A DNA stretch of 64,000 bases from Leadbetterella sp040829825 (GTDB taxonomy: Bacteria > Bacteroidota > Bacteroidia > Cytophagales > Spirosomataceae), in the NCBI RefSeq assembly GCF_040829825.1, contig NZ_JBFOLH010000015.1. One strand, written 5' to 3'. Position numbers and translations under genes: made by a program. Positions 43,221 through 50,994 of the stretch are shown here, one piece after another. Numbering within the stretch: position 1 is the first letter of the stretch; the number at the start of each line of letters is the position of its first letter. A model generated the notes under the pieces. The model was not told the DNA's origin, did not search any database, and was given only the letters and a program-made list of their open reading frames with translations.

Positions 43221-43766
43221 ATGGAAAATACCCAATCGGAGGTGCAGAAGAGTACCCGGCAAACCAAACCTGTAACACCGCGTGTAAACGAGCTCATCAG
43301 CAGTTGTAAGTCGGTTATCCTGGCTACAGTTAATGAAGAAGGCGCCCCCAATGCCAGCTATGCACCGTTTGCCCGTATAGAAAACCGGTTTTATATTCTT
43401 GTGTCTTTCATGTCGCGCCATACCCGCAACCTGCGGGATGTGGGGAAAGTATCGGCCATGTTTATCGAAGACGAAGCCAATACCCGCCAGATCTATGCCC
43501 GTGACCGTTTGACACTCGATGTGCAGACCCGGGAGATCAAAAGAGGTACACCCGAATGGGAACAAGGAATTGAAAAGCTAAAGGAAAATCACGGTAAAGT
43601 ACTGGATATCCTGGTGACCCTCGAAGATTTCATTATGATCGAGCTTACGCCGGTCACCGGTTCGTATGTTAACGGCTTCGGTAGCGCTTACTATGTCAAT
43701 GGACAGCTGGAAATTATGGAGCATAGAAATGATGTAGCCCACCAGACAGCGGAAGCCGCGAATTAA
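43221..43766 (+). CDS. FMN-binding split-barrel protein (HugZ/pyridoxamine oxidase-like)
   Basis: A 181-residue protein with a flavin split-barrel domain (about 20-165): SCKSVILATVNEEGAPNASYAP, FARIENRFYILVSFMSRHT, NLRDVGKVSAMFIEDE, ARDRLTLDVQTREI and SYVNGFGSAYYVNG. The pattern is that of HugZ-type heme-iron utilisation proteins. It lacks an evident C-terminal heme-ligand extension, so heme degradation is uncertain. It follows the RIC gene by 107 bp and may be in the same regulon. Confidence 0.85.
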   Translation: MENTQSEVQKSTRQTKPVTPRVNELISSCKSVILATVNEEGAPNASYAPFARIENRFYILVSFMSRHTRNLRDVGKVSAMFIEDEANTRQIYARDRLTLDVQTREIKRGTPEWEQGIEKLKENHGKVLDILVTLEDFIMIELTPVTGSYVNGFGSAYYVNGQLEIMEHRNDVAHQTAEAAN

Positions 43767-43786
43767 GAAGGAAAAAGACAACAGGG

Positions 43787-43818
43787 ACAGGAACTGCCGG
43801 CCGGTAGTTCCTGTTTTT
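43787..43818 (+). terminator. Rho-independent terminator after the HugZ-like gene
   Basis: ACAGGAACT (43787-43795) pairs with AGTTCCTGT (43806-43814), with inner CCGG/CCGG pairing, followed by TTTT. Confidence 0.75.
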
Positions 43819-43899
43819 GCTTTAACAGGAAGGAACTTCTTTGGTTCTGTCTTTGGAAGTGGCAGGAATTTTTATTTTATCCTGCAATAAAACATATTG

Positions 43900-43907
43900 T
43901 ATATTTG
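43900..43907 (+). promoter_or_regulatory. -7 element (TATATTTG) of the antitoxin gene
   Basis: Exact TAnnTTTG match 17 bases before the antitoxin ATG at 43925. No clear -33 TTTG. Confidence 0.45.
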
Positions 43908-43924
43908 TAATAAAACAGCGAATT

Positions 43925-44134
43925 ATGACAACGATCACAATAAAAATAAATGAGCGAAATAATTATGGGAAAGCTCTTTTGGAACTGATCAGAATCGGAG
44001 TCAGTGAAAAGAAGGGTATTGAAGTTGTCGAAGAACCCAATGCTGAAACCTTAAGAGCTATGGAAGATGTTGAGAAGGGCAAAACTTTTAAAGTAAAAAA
44101 TTCAAAAGAGTTGTTCGAAGAATTAGGCATATGA
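43925..44134 (+). CDS. antitoxin of a RelE/YafQ-type module
   Basis: 69 residues from ATG 43925; the frame is open to 43841 but begins upstream of the promoter element. MTTITIKINERNNYGKALLE resembles Bacteroidota antitoxins that precede YafQ/RelE toxins. The C-terminal EEPNAETLRAMEDVEKGKTF and KNSKELFEELGI match the usual toxin-wrapping tail. Its stop overlaps the start of the toxin remnant by ATGA (44131-44134). The local sequence is AT-rich compared with its neighbours, as is common for transferred modules. Confidence 0.82.
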   Translation: MTTITIKINERNNYGKALLELIRIGVSEKKGIEVVEEPNAETLRAMEDVEKGKTFKVKNSKELFEELGI

Positions 44135-44268
44135 ATTACCAGATTGAATTTACTGGCAAGATTAAGAAGGATATTAAATTAGCACAAAAAAGAGGCCGTA
44201 ATATTCTTACCGGAAAGCCGGTGCGAGGAGACGCAACTCTGCATCCACCTTTAGCACCTGTGTGGTGA
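44131..44268 (+). pseudogene. YafQ/RelE-type toxin, 5' remnant
   Basis: MNYQIEFTGKIKKDIKLAQK then RGRN is a good match to the first 24 or so residues of YafQ-like mRNA interferases. After that the frame runs into the 3' end of coaE (44207) and stops at 44268 with an unrelated tail (about 45 codons in all, against roughly 90 expected). The catalytic C-terminal residues are missing, so the toxin is inactive. The deletion joint lies near 44200. Confidence 0.75.
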
Positions 44269-44797
44269 TAAACTCTTCTTCATTATTGCTGATCACGAAG
44301 TCAGCCAGGGTCAGGAACTCTTCTTCGGTCTTTTGGTTCCGGATAATGTTTTCGATCTGCTCTTCTGAACGCCCGTCGCGCGTTTTTATCCGCTCTATTC
44401 GCAAAGACAGCGAGCTGCTGACCACAATGATCCTGTCCAGCCCGGAGCTTCGCGACATAATGGCCGCTTCTTTAAGCACATAGGGGGCATGTTGACGGTG
44501 TGCCCATCTTTCAAAATCCCGTCCTACGGCAGGGTGTACCGTTGCATTTAGCTTCAGCAGGAGCTCCGGGTTTCCGAAAACCTTCCCCGCTACGTATGCT
44601 CTGTTGTATTTTCCGTCGGTGAAATAGGCTTCGTTACCAAAAAGCGCCCGGATAGATCGCACGATTTCCGTATCTTCTTCCATCAGTACCTTAGCGCGTT
44701 CATCGGCTTCGTACACGGGTATTCCCAGTACTGAAAATACCCTGGCTACCGTACTTTTTCCGGTACCTATGCCCCCGGTGATCCCTACTTTGAGCAT
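44207..44797 (-). CDS. coaE: dephospho-CoA kinase
   Basis: A 196-residue P-loop kinase with Walker A GGIGTGKST (8-16), VYEADERAKVLM, LNATVHPAVGRDFERW and the lid/base region RIKTRDGRSEEQIENIIRNQ, all typical of CoaE. It adds the 3'-phosphate in the last step of coenzyme A synthesis. The 5' end overlaps the upstream glycosyltransferase gene by 13 bp. Its stop abuts the toxin remnant, yet the C-terminus looks complete. Confidence 0.95.
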   Translation of the reverse strand: MLKVGITGGIGTGKSTVARVFSVLGIPVYEADERAKVLMEEDTEIVRSIRALFGNEAYFTDGKYNRAYVAGKVFGNPELLLKLNATVHPAVGRDFERWAHRQHAPYVLKEAAIMSRSSGLDRIIVVSSSLSLRIERIKTRDGRSEEQIENIIRNQKTEEEFLTLADFVISNNEEEFITTQVLKVDAELRLLAPAFR

Positions 44798-45789
44798 ATT
44801 TCGGTATAGGTTTTCTTCTTCTTTACAAAATAGGCCCAGACCACTGAGCCGGCATACAGCTTCTTAAACCCGCCAAAGCTCTTTGAACGTTTCCCGATCA
44901 GGTAAGGTAACCACCGGTAAAAGACAAAATGCGCTTTCAGAATGGCCCACAGGTTCCTGACCGAGCCCTGAAGCAGGAAGCGCACCCCTGTAATTCCGTC
45001 GAGGGAGAGCCGCACAAACAGCAGGGGGAAAAGGTACTTCCGGGGCAGGTTTTTAAACATCATGGCCAGGTTATTCCTGAAGTTCAGGTAGGTCTTGAAC
45101 GGGTTTTCGGCCGGAAGCGTGCCCCCGCCCACGTGATACACCACAGAGGCCGGCTGATAAGCCACCGTATATCCCTGGTTGTGCATGCGCCAGCAGAGGT
45201 CAATTTCTTCCATGTGGGCAAAAAAGCGGGCGTCAAATCCTTTTAACGAGCGGAAAACCTCTGCCCGTACAAAAAAGCAGGCGCCGGAAGCCCAGAAGAT
45301 TTCCGAACGGGTATCGTATTGGCCTTTATCCTCTTCCTGCTCATCGAAAATTCGTCCGCGGCAAAACGCATAACCCAGGACATCCATGAATCCGCCTGCC
45401 GCGCCGGCATATTCAAAATGTGTTCTGCGGTGGTAATCGAGTATCTTGGGCTGTACGGCGGCTACATCACGCCGGGCCAGCGAAACCTGCAGGAGCGGCA
45501 GAATCCATCCGCGCGTTACTTCTACATCCGAATTAAGCAGGATGAAATAATCGTGCGTTAAAGTGGCCAGTCCGCGGTTGTACCCTTCGGCAAAGCCGTA
45601 GTTCTTATCCAGCAGCACCAGGGGCACCCCGGGAAACGCCGTTTTCAGATACTCTGCCGAAGCATCGGTAGAGGCGTTGTCTATCACCACCACTTCGGCC
45701 TCCGGGCTGTTATCGAGGGTGTTCTGAAGAAATTTTTCCAGGAAATGCTTCCCGTTGAAGTTCAGGATAACTACAGCTATATTTTTCAA
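44785..45789 (-). CDS. GT2 family glycosyltransferase (rhamnosyltransferase-like)
   Basis: A 334-residue protein starting at TTG 45789; the frame has a stop at 45811-45813 and no ATG between. GT-A domain: VVILNFNGKHFLEKFL, VVVIDNASTDASAEYL, NYGFAEGYNRGL, LLNSDVEV and HMEEIDLCWRMHNQGY. A C-terminal segment (about 255-320) is hydrophobic and basic and may associate with the membrane. Members transfer sugars to cell-wall or polysaccharide acceptors; the donor is unknown. Sits between ybaB and coaE in a conserved-looking minus-strand operon. Confidence 0.9.
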   Translation of the reverse strand: MKNIAVVILNFNGKHFLEKFLQNTLDNSPEAEVVVIDNASTDASAEYLKTAFPGVPLVLLDKNYGFAEGYNRGLATLTHDYFILLNSDVEVTRGWILPLLQVSLARRDVAAVQPKILDYHRRTHFEYAGAAGGFMDVLGYAFCRGRIFDEQEEDKGQYDTRSEIFWASGACFFVRAEVFRSLKGFDARFFAHMEEIDLCWRMHNQGYTVAYQPASVVYHVGGGTLPAENPFKTYLNFRNNLAMMFKNLPRKYLFPLLFVRLSLDGITGVRFLLQGSVRNLWAILKAHFVFYRWLPYLIGKRSKSFGGFKKLYAGSVVWAYFVKKKKTYTEICSK

Positions 45790-45810
45790 GATAGGGTTCA
45801 GTGTGTCCTT

Positions 45811-46146
45811 TTATTTTTTAAACAGGTTATCCAGGTCAAAGCCGGGAATTTTGGGCATAAGGCCATCGGTCACTTTGGCCATTTCGTCCCGGGCCTCTTC
45901 TTCTACTTTGCGAAGAGCGTTATTGACGGCGGCCACAATGAGGTCCTGCGTTAAGCGGGCATCTTCAGGTTTGAACAGCTCAGGTTCCACGTCGATGCTC
46001 AGAAGCTCTTTCTTCCCGTTAACCATAGCTTTGACCATTCCGCCACCCGCTTCTCCTTCTGCCGTGATCTCACCGAGCTTTTCCTGGGCCTCCTGCATTT
46101 TAGCCTGCATCTCCTTTACCTTGCCCATCATATCAAATATAGACAT
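45811..46146 (-). CDS. YbaB/EbfC nucleoid-associated protein
   Basis: A 111-residue protein. N-terminal coiled helix MSIFDMMGKVKEMQAKMQEA, central EAGGGMVKAMVNGKKELLSI and C-terminal LIVAAVNNALRKVEEEARDE are the family pattern. It binds DNA as a dimer and affects nucleoid organisation. Expected length. First gene of the ybaB-glycosyltransferase-coaE series. Confidence 0.95.
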   Translation of the reverse strand: MSIFDMMGKVKEMQAKMQEAQEKLGEITAEGEAGGGMVKAMVNGKKELLSIDVEPELFKPEDARLTQDLIVAAVNNALRKVEEEARDEMAKVTDGLMPKIPGFDLDNLFKK

Positions 46147-46299
46147 ATTTCGCTTATTTAGATTAACTTTGTAAGTAGGAATACGTTTGAATCTTATTCC
46201 CGGAAGAATAAAATCTAAACATATGCTTAAGCAATTTTAGTTGCAATTTGTTTAAGAAAAAACAGAAACTCTAGAAAACATATAAAAATATTGACATTT

Positions 46300-47508
46300 A
46301 TGATACGTTTAACTGCCCTTTTTCTCCTGTTAAGCCTTTCTGTCTCTGCCCAGGTAATAGAAGAAGAACGTTTAAAAGCCCATGTGGAATATCTCTCGTC
46401 AGACCGGCTGGAAGGAAGAGGCACGGGTACTCCCGGGGAAAAGAAAGCGGGCGATTACATCATCAGGAGTTTTAAAAAGGCAGGCCTGAAGCCATATCCC
46501 GGCCAAAAGGGTTTCCGCCAGGAATTTATGGCTAAAAAAGGAGCTGCCGGAGAGGTGAAAGCCCACAACATCCTCGGTTATATGGATAACGGAAAACCCT
46601 ATACCATTATTATCGGGGCGCACTACGACCACCTGGGCAAAGGCGACCAGGGCAGTTCCCTGAAACCCGGCTCTGTGGGTGAGATTCATAACGGGGCAGA
46701 CGATAACGCCTCCGGGGTGGCCGGAATGCTGGAGCTGGCCCGGTATTACGCCACCAACAAAAAAACGGAGAATTACAATTTTCTCTTTGCCGCGTTTTCC
46801 GGTGAGGAGCTGGGGCTTCTGGGCTCTAAATACATGACGGAACATTCGGGAATTGATCCTGCAAAGATCAATCTTATGATCAATATGGACATGATCGGCC
46901 GCTACCGGGAAGACAAAGGACTGACCATCGGCGGTATCGGCACCAGTACCGTACTGGAGAAGTGGGGCCCTGAGCTGGGCATGTGCATGGAATTGAAATA
47001 TACGCTTGATTCTACCGGCGTAGGCCCGAGCGATCATTCTTCGTTCTATCTCAAAGATATCCCCGTGCTTTTCCTGTTCACCGGGGCTCATGAAGACTAC
47101 CACAAGCCCAGCGATGATGCCGACCTGCTGAATTACAACGGCATGAAACGCGTCACCAATTACGTGATTCAGCTGGTTTCCCACCTCGATGAATTGCCCA
47201 AAATCGACTTTAAGAAAACATCCAACCCGCATGCTAACGCTACACGAAGCTCTTTTAAAGTCACCATGGGCGTGATGCCCGATTATTCGTTTTCGGGCAA
47301 CGGACTGAAAATTGACGGGGTCTCAGAAGGGCGTCCGGCTGAGAAGGCGGGTATCCTGGCCGGCGATATCCTGTTGAAGGTAGGGGAGAAAGAGATCAAA
47401 GATGTGTACGGTTACATGGAGGTGCTCAATACCGCCGAAAAAGGGCAGACGGTAACGGTGGAAGTACTGAGAAAAGGGGAGGTGGTGAGGCTGAAGCTCA
47501 CTTTTTGA
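46300..47508 (+). CDS. secreted M28 family zinc peptidase with C-terminal PDZ domain
   Basis: 402 residues from ATG 46300 (a TTG at 46291 is less likely). Signal peptide MIRLTALFLLLSLSVSAQ. The M28 aminopeptidase domain has zinc ligands His108 and Asp110 (GAHYDHLG), Asp134 (NGADDNASG), Glu169/Glu170 (FSGEELGLLG), Asp197 (MDMIGR) and the late His in EDYHKPSDD. The PDZ domain covers about 315-402 (GLKIDGVSEGRPAEKAGILA). Processive aminopeptidase activity in the periplasm or outside is expected. A TAACTTTG -7 match lies at 46164-46171. Confidence 0.93.
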   Translation: MIRLTALFLLLSLSVSAQVIEEERLKAHVEYLSSDRLEGRGTGTPGEKKAGDYIIRSFKKAGLKPYPGQKGFRQEFMAKKGAAGEVKAHNILGYMDNGKPYTIIIGAHYDHLGKGDQGSSLKPGSVGEIHNGADDNASGVAGMLELARYYATNKKTENYNFLFAAFSGEELGLLGSKYMTEHSGIDPAKINLMINMDMIGRYREDKGLTIGGIGTSTVLEKWGPELGMCMELKYTLDSTGVGPSDHSSFYLKDIPVLFLFTGAHEDYHKPSDDADLLNYNGMKRVTNYVIQLVSHLDELPKIDFKKTSNPHANATRSSFKVTMGVMPDYSFSGNGLKIDGVSEGRPAEKAGILAGDILLKVGEKEIKDVYGYMEVLNTAEKGQTVTVEVLRKGEVVRLKLTF

Positions 47509-47525
47509 GTTTTTGAACCATATGG

Positions 47526-48209
47526 TTAATCCACCATACTCCATATCTCCTTGATCGGCTCCCCCTTCGAGCTCTTGCCCGAGTGTGTCCACTCCTTACC
47601 GCTAACAGAGGCCTCGAATTGCAACTCGGCCCCCACACGTGAATTGTCGCGGGAGAAAAATTCAATAATCTCGGTATACCTTCCGTCTTTCAGGGTGTAC
47701 CTTCCGCCACCGGTTCCTGAGAATTCACCCGTTTGGGTATTGATGGCCAGCCACTGGAAATGACCGTCGGCCATCATCTTATACGTCCTCCTGGCTCCCG
47801 GTGTCATTTTGTTGATCACCCCCTGCGCGTTAGCCCGCCCGGTGATTACCCACAGCCCGGTTAAAGCATTTTGGGCATTGGCATCTACCCGGTTGAAGGT
47901 GACGCCGTTAAATTCAAGGGCTTTCTTTTTGGTTTTGTAGTTGAACGATTGCTGCGTTCCTACCTGTGAGGGATCGGCCGAGTTAAATTCTACCCGGATG
48001 TGCACGCTGCCGCCTTTTTGCATTTCATACCTCCCGCCCCAGGTTTTCAGAAACTCTTCCGGCTTGTATTCGGTGATCGAAATATAATTGCCGGTAGCCA
48101 GGATAAGCGTGGTTTGATCACCTGCCGTATTTTTCCAGCCGCCCGCCAGGGTCTGGCTTGTAGCCTGAAATGTTACCAGGCATAAAAAAGATAGGAGAAT
48201 AGACTTCAT
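47526..48209 (-). CDS. secreted protein with two related lipocalin-like halves, function unknown
   Basis: 227 residues from ATG 48209, chosen because it begins the signal peptide MKSILLSFLCLVTFQATSQ; the frame is open far upstream into antisense of hisB. The mature part has two similar halves, about 20-105 (LAGGWKNTAGDQTTLILATG, WGGRYEMQKGG, DPSQVG) and about 120-210 (LTGLWVITGR, GGGRYTLKDGRYTEIIEFFS, DNSRVGAELQF). Internal duplication of a beta-barrel-like unit is likely. Known to me only as a conserved secreted protein of Bacteroidota; no activity can be assigned. Divergent from hisB. Confidence 0.8.
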   Translation of the reverse strand: MKSILLSFLCLVTFQATSQTLAGGWKNTAGDQTTLILATGNYISITEYKPEEFLKTWGGRYEMQKGGSVHIRVEFNSADPSQVGTQQSFNYKTKKKALEFNGVTFNRVDANAQNALTGLWVITGRANAQGVINKMTPGARRTYKMMADGHFQWLAINTQTGEFSGTGGGRYTLKDGRYTEIIEFFSRDNSRVGAELQFEASVSGKEWTHSGKSSKGEPIKEIWSMVD

Positions 48210-48230
48210 GGTAGTAAGCGTTTTGAGCAT

Positions 48231-48238
48231 TAAATTTG
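48231..48238 (+). promoter_or_regulatory. -7 element (TAAATTTG) of hisB
   Basis: Exact TAnnTTTG match 14 bases before the hisB ATG in a 43-bp divergent gap. On the other strand TATCTTTT (48250-48243) could serve the divergent secreted protein gene. Confidence 0.4.
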
Positions 48239-48252
48239 CCAAAAAAAGATAA

Positions 48253-49377
48253 ATGCCGAAAGTACTGTTTATTGACCGCGACGGAACCATCATTGTTGAA
48301 CCGCCGGTAGATTTCCAGGTAGATTCCCTTGAAAAACTGGAGTTTCTCCCGAAAGCTATTTCAAATTTAAGAAAAATATCGGAAGAAAAAGAATTTGAGC
48401 TGGCTATGGTCACCAACCAGGACGGACTGGGTACAGGCTCCTTCCCGGAAAATACCTTCTGGCCGGCCCACCAGAAAATGATGCGTACGCTGGAAAACGA
48501 AAATGTACACTTTGATGAGGTGTTTATCGACCGTACTTTTGAGCATGAAAACGCCCCTACCCGGAAACCCCGCACCGGGCTGCTGAGAAAGTATATCGGA
48601 AATGAGGACTACGATCTGGCCGGTTCTTTTGTGCTGGGCGACCGCCTTACCGATATGCAGCTGGCCGTAAACCTGGGTGCCAGGGGTATTTTTATCGGGA
48701 AGCAGCTGCCAGAAAACGCAACGGAAGAACAAAGGAAAGCTACGGCCCTGGTTACTGACAACTGGGATGAGATCTATGAATTCCTGAAAATGCCTGAACG
48801 CATTGCCGAAGTACAACGCACCACCAAAGAGACCGATATCTATATCCGGCTGAACCTGGACGGGCAGGGCCAAAGCGACATTTCTACCGGCCTGGGCTTC
48901 TTTGATCACATGCTGGACCAGCTGGCACGCCATTCGGGAGCCGACCTGACCATCCGGGTAAAAGGCGATCTGCATATTGATGAGCACCATACCATTGAAG
49001 ATACCGCCCTGGCCCTGGGAGAGGCGTACCTGAAGGCCCTGGGCAACAAGAAAGGCATCAGCCGCTACGGGTACCTGCTGCCTATGGACGAGTGCCTGGC
49101 GCAGGTGGCCATAGATTTTTCGGGAAGGCCCTGGCTGGTGTGGGAGGCGGAGTTCCGCCGGGAGAAAATAGGAGAAATGCCCACCGAAATGTTTATGCAT
49201 TTCTTCAAATCGTTTTCCGATACCTCCAAAAGCAACCTGAACATTAAAGTAGAAGGCGATAACGAGCACCATAAGATCGAATCTATCTTCAAAGCCTGGG
49301 CCAAAGCCATCAAAATGGCGGTGAAACGTGATCTGAAAGAGCTGGACAGGCTGCCGAGCACGAAAGGAACGCTGTAG
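48253..49377 (+). CDS. hisB: bifunctional histidinol-phosphatase/imidazoleglycerol-phosphate dehydratase
   Basis: A 374-residue fusion. The N-terminal HAD phosphatase (about 1-165) has FIDRDGTIIVEPP with nucleophile Asp8 and Asp10, and VLGDRLTDMQLA. The C-terminal IGPD domain (about 185-374) has GLGFFDHMLDQLARHSG, DEHHTIEDTALALGEA and NEHHKIESIFKAWAKA, the manganese ligands. It catalyses two steps of histidine synthesis. The zinc-binding Cys loop of E. coli HisB is replaced here by EHENAPTRKPRTG, without Cys. It stands alone, without other his genes nearby. Confidence 0.95.
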   Translation: MPKVLFIDRDGTIIVEPPVDFQVDSLEKLEFLPKAISNLRKISEEKEFELAMVTNQDGLGTGSFPENTFWPAHQKMMRTLENENVHFDEVFIDRTFEHENAPTRKPRTGLLRKYIGNEDYDLAGSFVLGDRLTDMQLAVNLGARGIFIGKQLPENATEEQRKATALVTDNWDEIYEFLKMPERIAEVQRTTKETDIYIRLNLDGQGQSDISTGLGFFDHMLDQLARHSGADLTIRVKGDLHIDEHHTIEDTALALGEAYLKALGNKKGISRYGYLLPMDECLAQVAIDFSGRPWLVWEAEFRREKIGEMPTEMFMHFFKSFSDTSKSNLNIKVEGDNEHHKIESIFKAWAKAIKMAVKRDLKELDRLPSTKGTL

Positions 49378-49379
49378 GA

Positions 49380-49465
49380 AGTGAAAAACTAAAAACTAAA
49401 AGTTAAAAGTTATGGAAAATTCTTACTTATTATTCCGCAATTTTTAACTTTTAGTTTTTCACTTT
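49380..49465. terminator. AT-rich inverted repeat between hisB and the convergent operon
   Basis: AGTGAAAAACTAAAA (49380-49394) pairs with TTTTAGTTTTTCACT (49451-49465). Further complementarity (AGTTAAAA with TTTTTAACT) continues after a 6-base insertion. It may serve as a bidirectional terminator or be a dispersed AT-rich repeat. Confidence 0.55.
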
Positions 49466-50469
49466 CATCTAATCTTCACGTCTCCGTTATTCGCCTTAAT
49501 AATAACCACTTTCTTCGGGGTGTCGTCTTCGCCGATCACAGCATTGAAATACCGGGTATTGTCGCTGCTTTTATCTTTCTTTACCCGTGCATCTACGCCC
49601 TGGCCTACAAAAAATTGTCCGTTGGTGGTCTGCACATCCAGGAAACCGCTGAACGAGGGCAGCTGGATATCGGAGTAATTGGTTTGGATCAGCAGCTTCT
49701 TCAGGTCCTGGTTCAGGTTGCCCAGCTTCAGGTCATTGGTGAAAGAGATGTTCAGCTCTATCTCTTCGCCCAGGTTATTTAAGAACGACTTCGAATATTT
49801 GAGGAATCCTTTGATGTTTTCCAGGTTGTCGGCCACCAGCACCCCTTTTTCGCAATTGAGATCGACATTTTTTGCGGTGGAGATCCGAACGGTAGAGTTG
49901 ACCGAATTCAACGTGGCTCCTACCAGCTCCCTGATCTGGGCCGTGCTGAAACGCATGGTTATCTGGCTGTTGGTATTGTTGATTACCGGGGCTTTCAGGT
50001 TGCCGTGCTGCACGCTCACCTGTAGCGGCGCATAAAAATCAGGCAGCTCTACATCGCCGAAGCTGTTATTCACCTGCAGGTTGATGTTATCGGGCATATA
50101 GATGATGTAATCTACCGTGCAATAGCTGGTTTTGCGGTCGCGGGCCTGTATCAGGGCGGAGTTGCCCATCCAGGTCTGCAGCACCACCACCCCGTTTTTT
50201 ACGTTATTTTTGATGTCGATATTGTCGAGATACCGGTCAATAAGGGTGTTGTTTACGGCATTGGCCCGTACCGTCACCTCTGCCCGGATGCTTTTTTTCT
50301 CCCAATGCACCACTTTCACATTCCCGAACTGGTTGGTCACGTTGACCTGTACGATATTCCGGGCGTCAAAGCTCAGGTTAAACTGTTTGACCTTTTCAAT
50401 CCAGCCCTGCGTTTCGGCGAAGGCGAATTTTGCGGCAAGCACCAGTACTAAACAAATTACTTTTTTCAT
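49465..50469 (-). CDS. secreted beta-repeat (adhesin-like) protein of the sigma-factor operon
   Basis: A 334-residue protein with signal peptide MKKVICLVLVLAAKFAFAET. The mature protein is a run of short beta strands (VNVTNQFGNVKVVHWEKKSI, VDYIIYMPDNINLQVNNSFG, VQTTNGQF, IIKANNGDVKIR), as in beta-helix proteins of the DUF4097/head-GIN type. The periodic FGNV/FGDV/NGDV strands suggest a solenoid. Position after a sigma factor and a membrane protein suggests a target or sensor output of that system. Specific function unknown. Confidence 0.78.
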   Translation of the reverse strand: MKKVICLVLVLAAKFAFAETQGWIEKVKQFNLSFDARNIVQVNVTNQFGNVKVVHWEKKSIRAEVTVRANAVNNTLIDRYLDNIDIKNNVKNGVVVLQTWMGNSALIQARDRKTSYCTVDYIIYMPDNINLQVNNSFGDVELPDFYAPLQVSVQHGNLKAPVINNTNSQITMRFSTAQIRELVGATLNSVNSTVRISTAKNVDLNCEKGVLVADNLENIKGFLKYSKSFLNNLGEEIELNISFTNDLKLGNLNQDLKKLLIQTNYSDIQLPSFSGFLDVQTTNGQFFVGQGVDARVKKDKSSDNTRYFNAVIGEDDTPKKVVIIKANNGDVKIR

Positions 50470-50505
50470 CCGTATCTATATTTTGTTGCGCCACAGGCAG
50501 CGCCT

Positions 50506-50994
50506 CTACAGGTAATTCTGCGAACGTTTTTCGGCTATTCTCGTTTGTTGGTTTAAGAGTTCGATCTGCCATTCCAGGTTCTGGATCATGGCCTGGATAA
50601 GAGCCTCCCGGTTCGGGTTGTTGGGCAGCTGGGCCTTCAGGTCTTCAAAATCCTGCTGCAGGTCTGAAAGATCTTTCGAGAAGGTATGTTCCAGTTCGGG
50701 CTGGTTGCTGACCAGCCGCTCCAGGCGGGCTTTCTTCTGATCCACTTTCTGGGCGTAGGTAACCAGGGCAGCGTTATCGTAAACTTCGGGATCGCCTCCT
50801 GCTTTATGGCCTGTTTTCAGACCGGCCAGGTAGCCGGCTCCCAGGAAGGTCAGCAGCACGGCCGCATAGCGGATATAGGCTCGCCAGGGCGTCTTCTTCC
50901 GGGGCAGCTGCGCTTGTATTTTCGTCCATGCTCCCGGTGGAACATCTTCTTCAAACGCAGCTTTATGGTGTCGGATATATTCTTCCAGCTTCAT
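50506..50994 (-). CDS. membrane protein between sigma factor and adhesin-like gene (possible anti-sigma)
   Basis: A 162-residue protein. The cytoplasmic N-terminus (about 1-38, MKLEEYIRHHKAAFEEDVPP) precedes one membrane helix (about 41-60) and a helical, coiled-coil-like C-terminal domain (about 80-155) outside. N-terminus inside plus a single membrane helix is the layout of Bacteroidota anti-sigma factors, and it is coupled to the sigma gene by ATGA (50991-50994). No conserved anti-sigma zinc motif is visible, so this is inference. Confidence 0.72.
   Translation of the reverse strand: MKLEEYIRHHKAAFEEDVPPGAWTKIQAQLPRKKTPWRAYIRYAAVLLTFLGAGYLAGLKTGHKAGGDPEVYDNAALVTYAQKVDQKKARLERLVSNQPELEHTFSKDLSDLQQDFEDLKAQLPNNPNREALIQAMIQNLEWQIELLNQQTRIAEKRSQNYL

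Noticed and set aside
48210..48575. N-terminal extension of the secreted protein ending at 47526
   Set aside because: The extension is antisense to hisB, low in complexity, and would bury a clear signal peptide starting at 48209.
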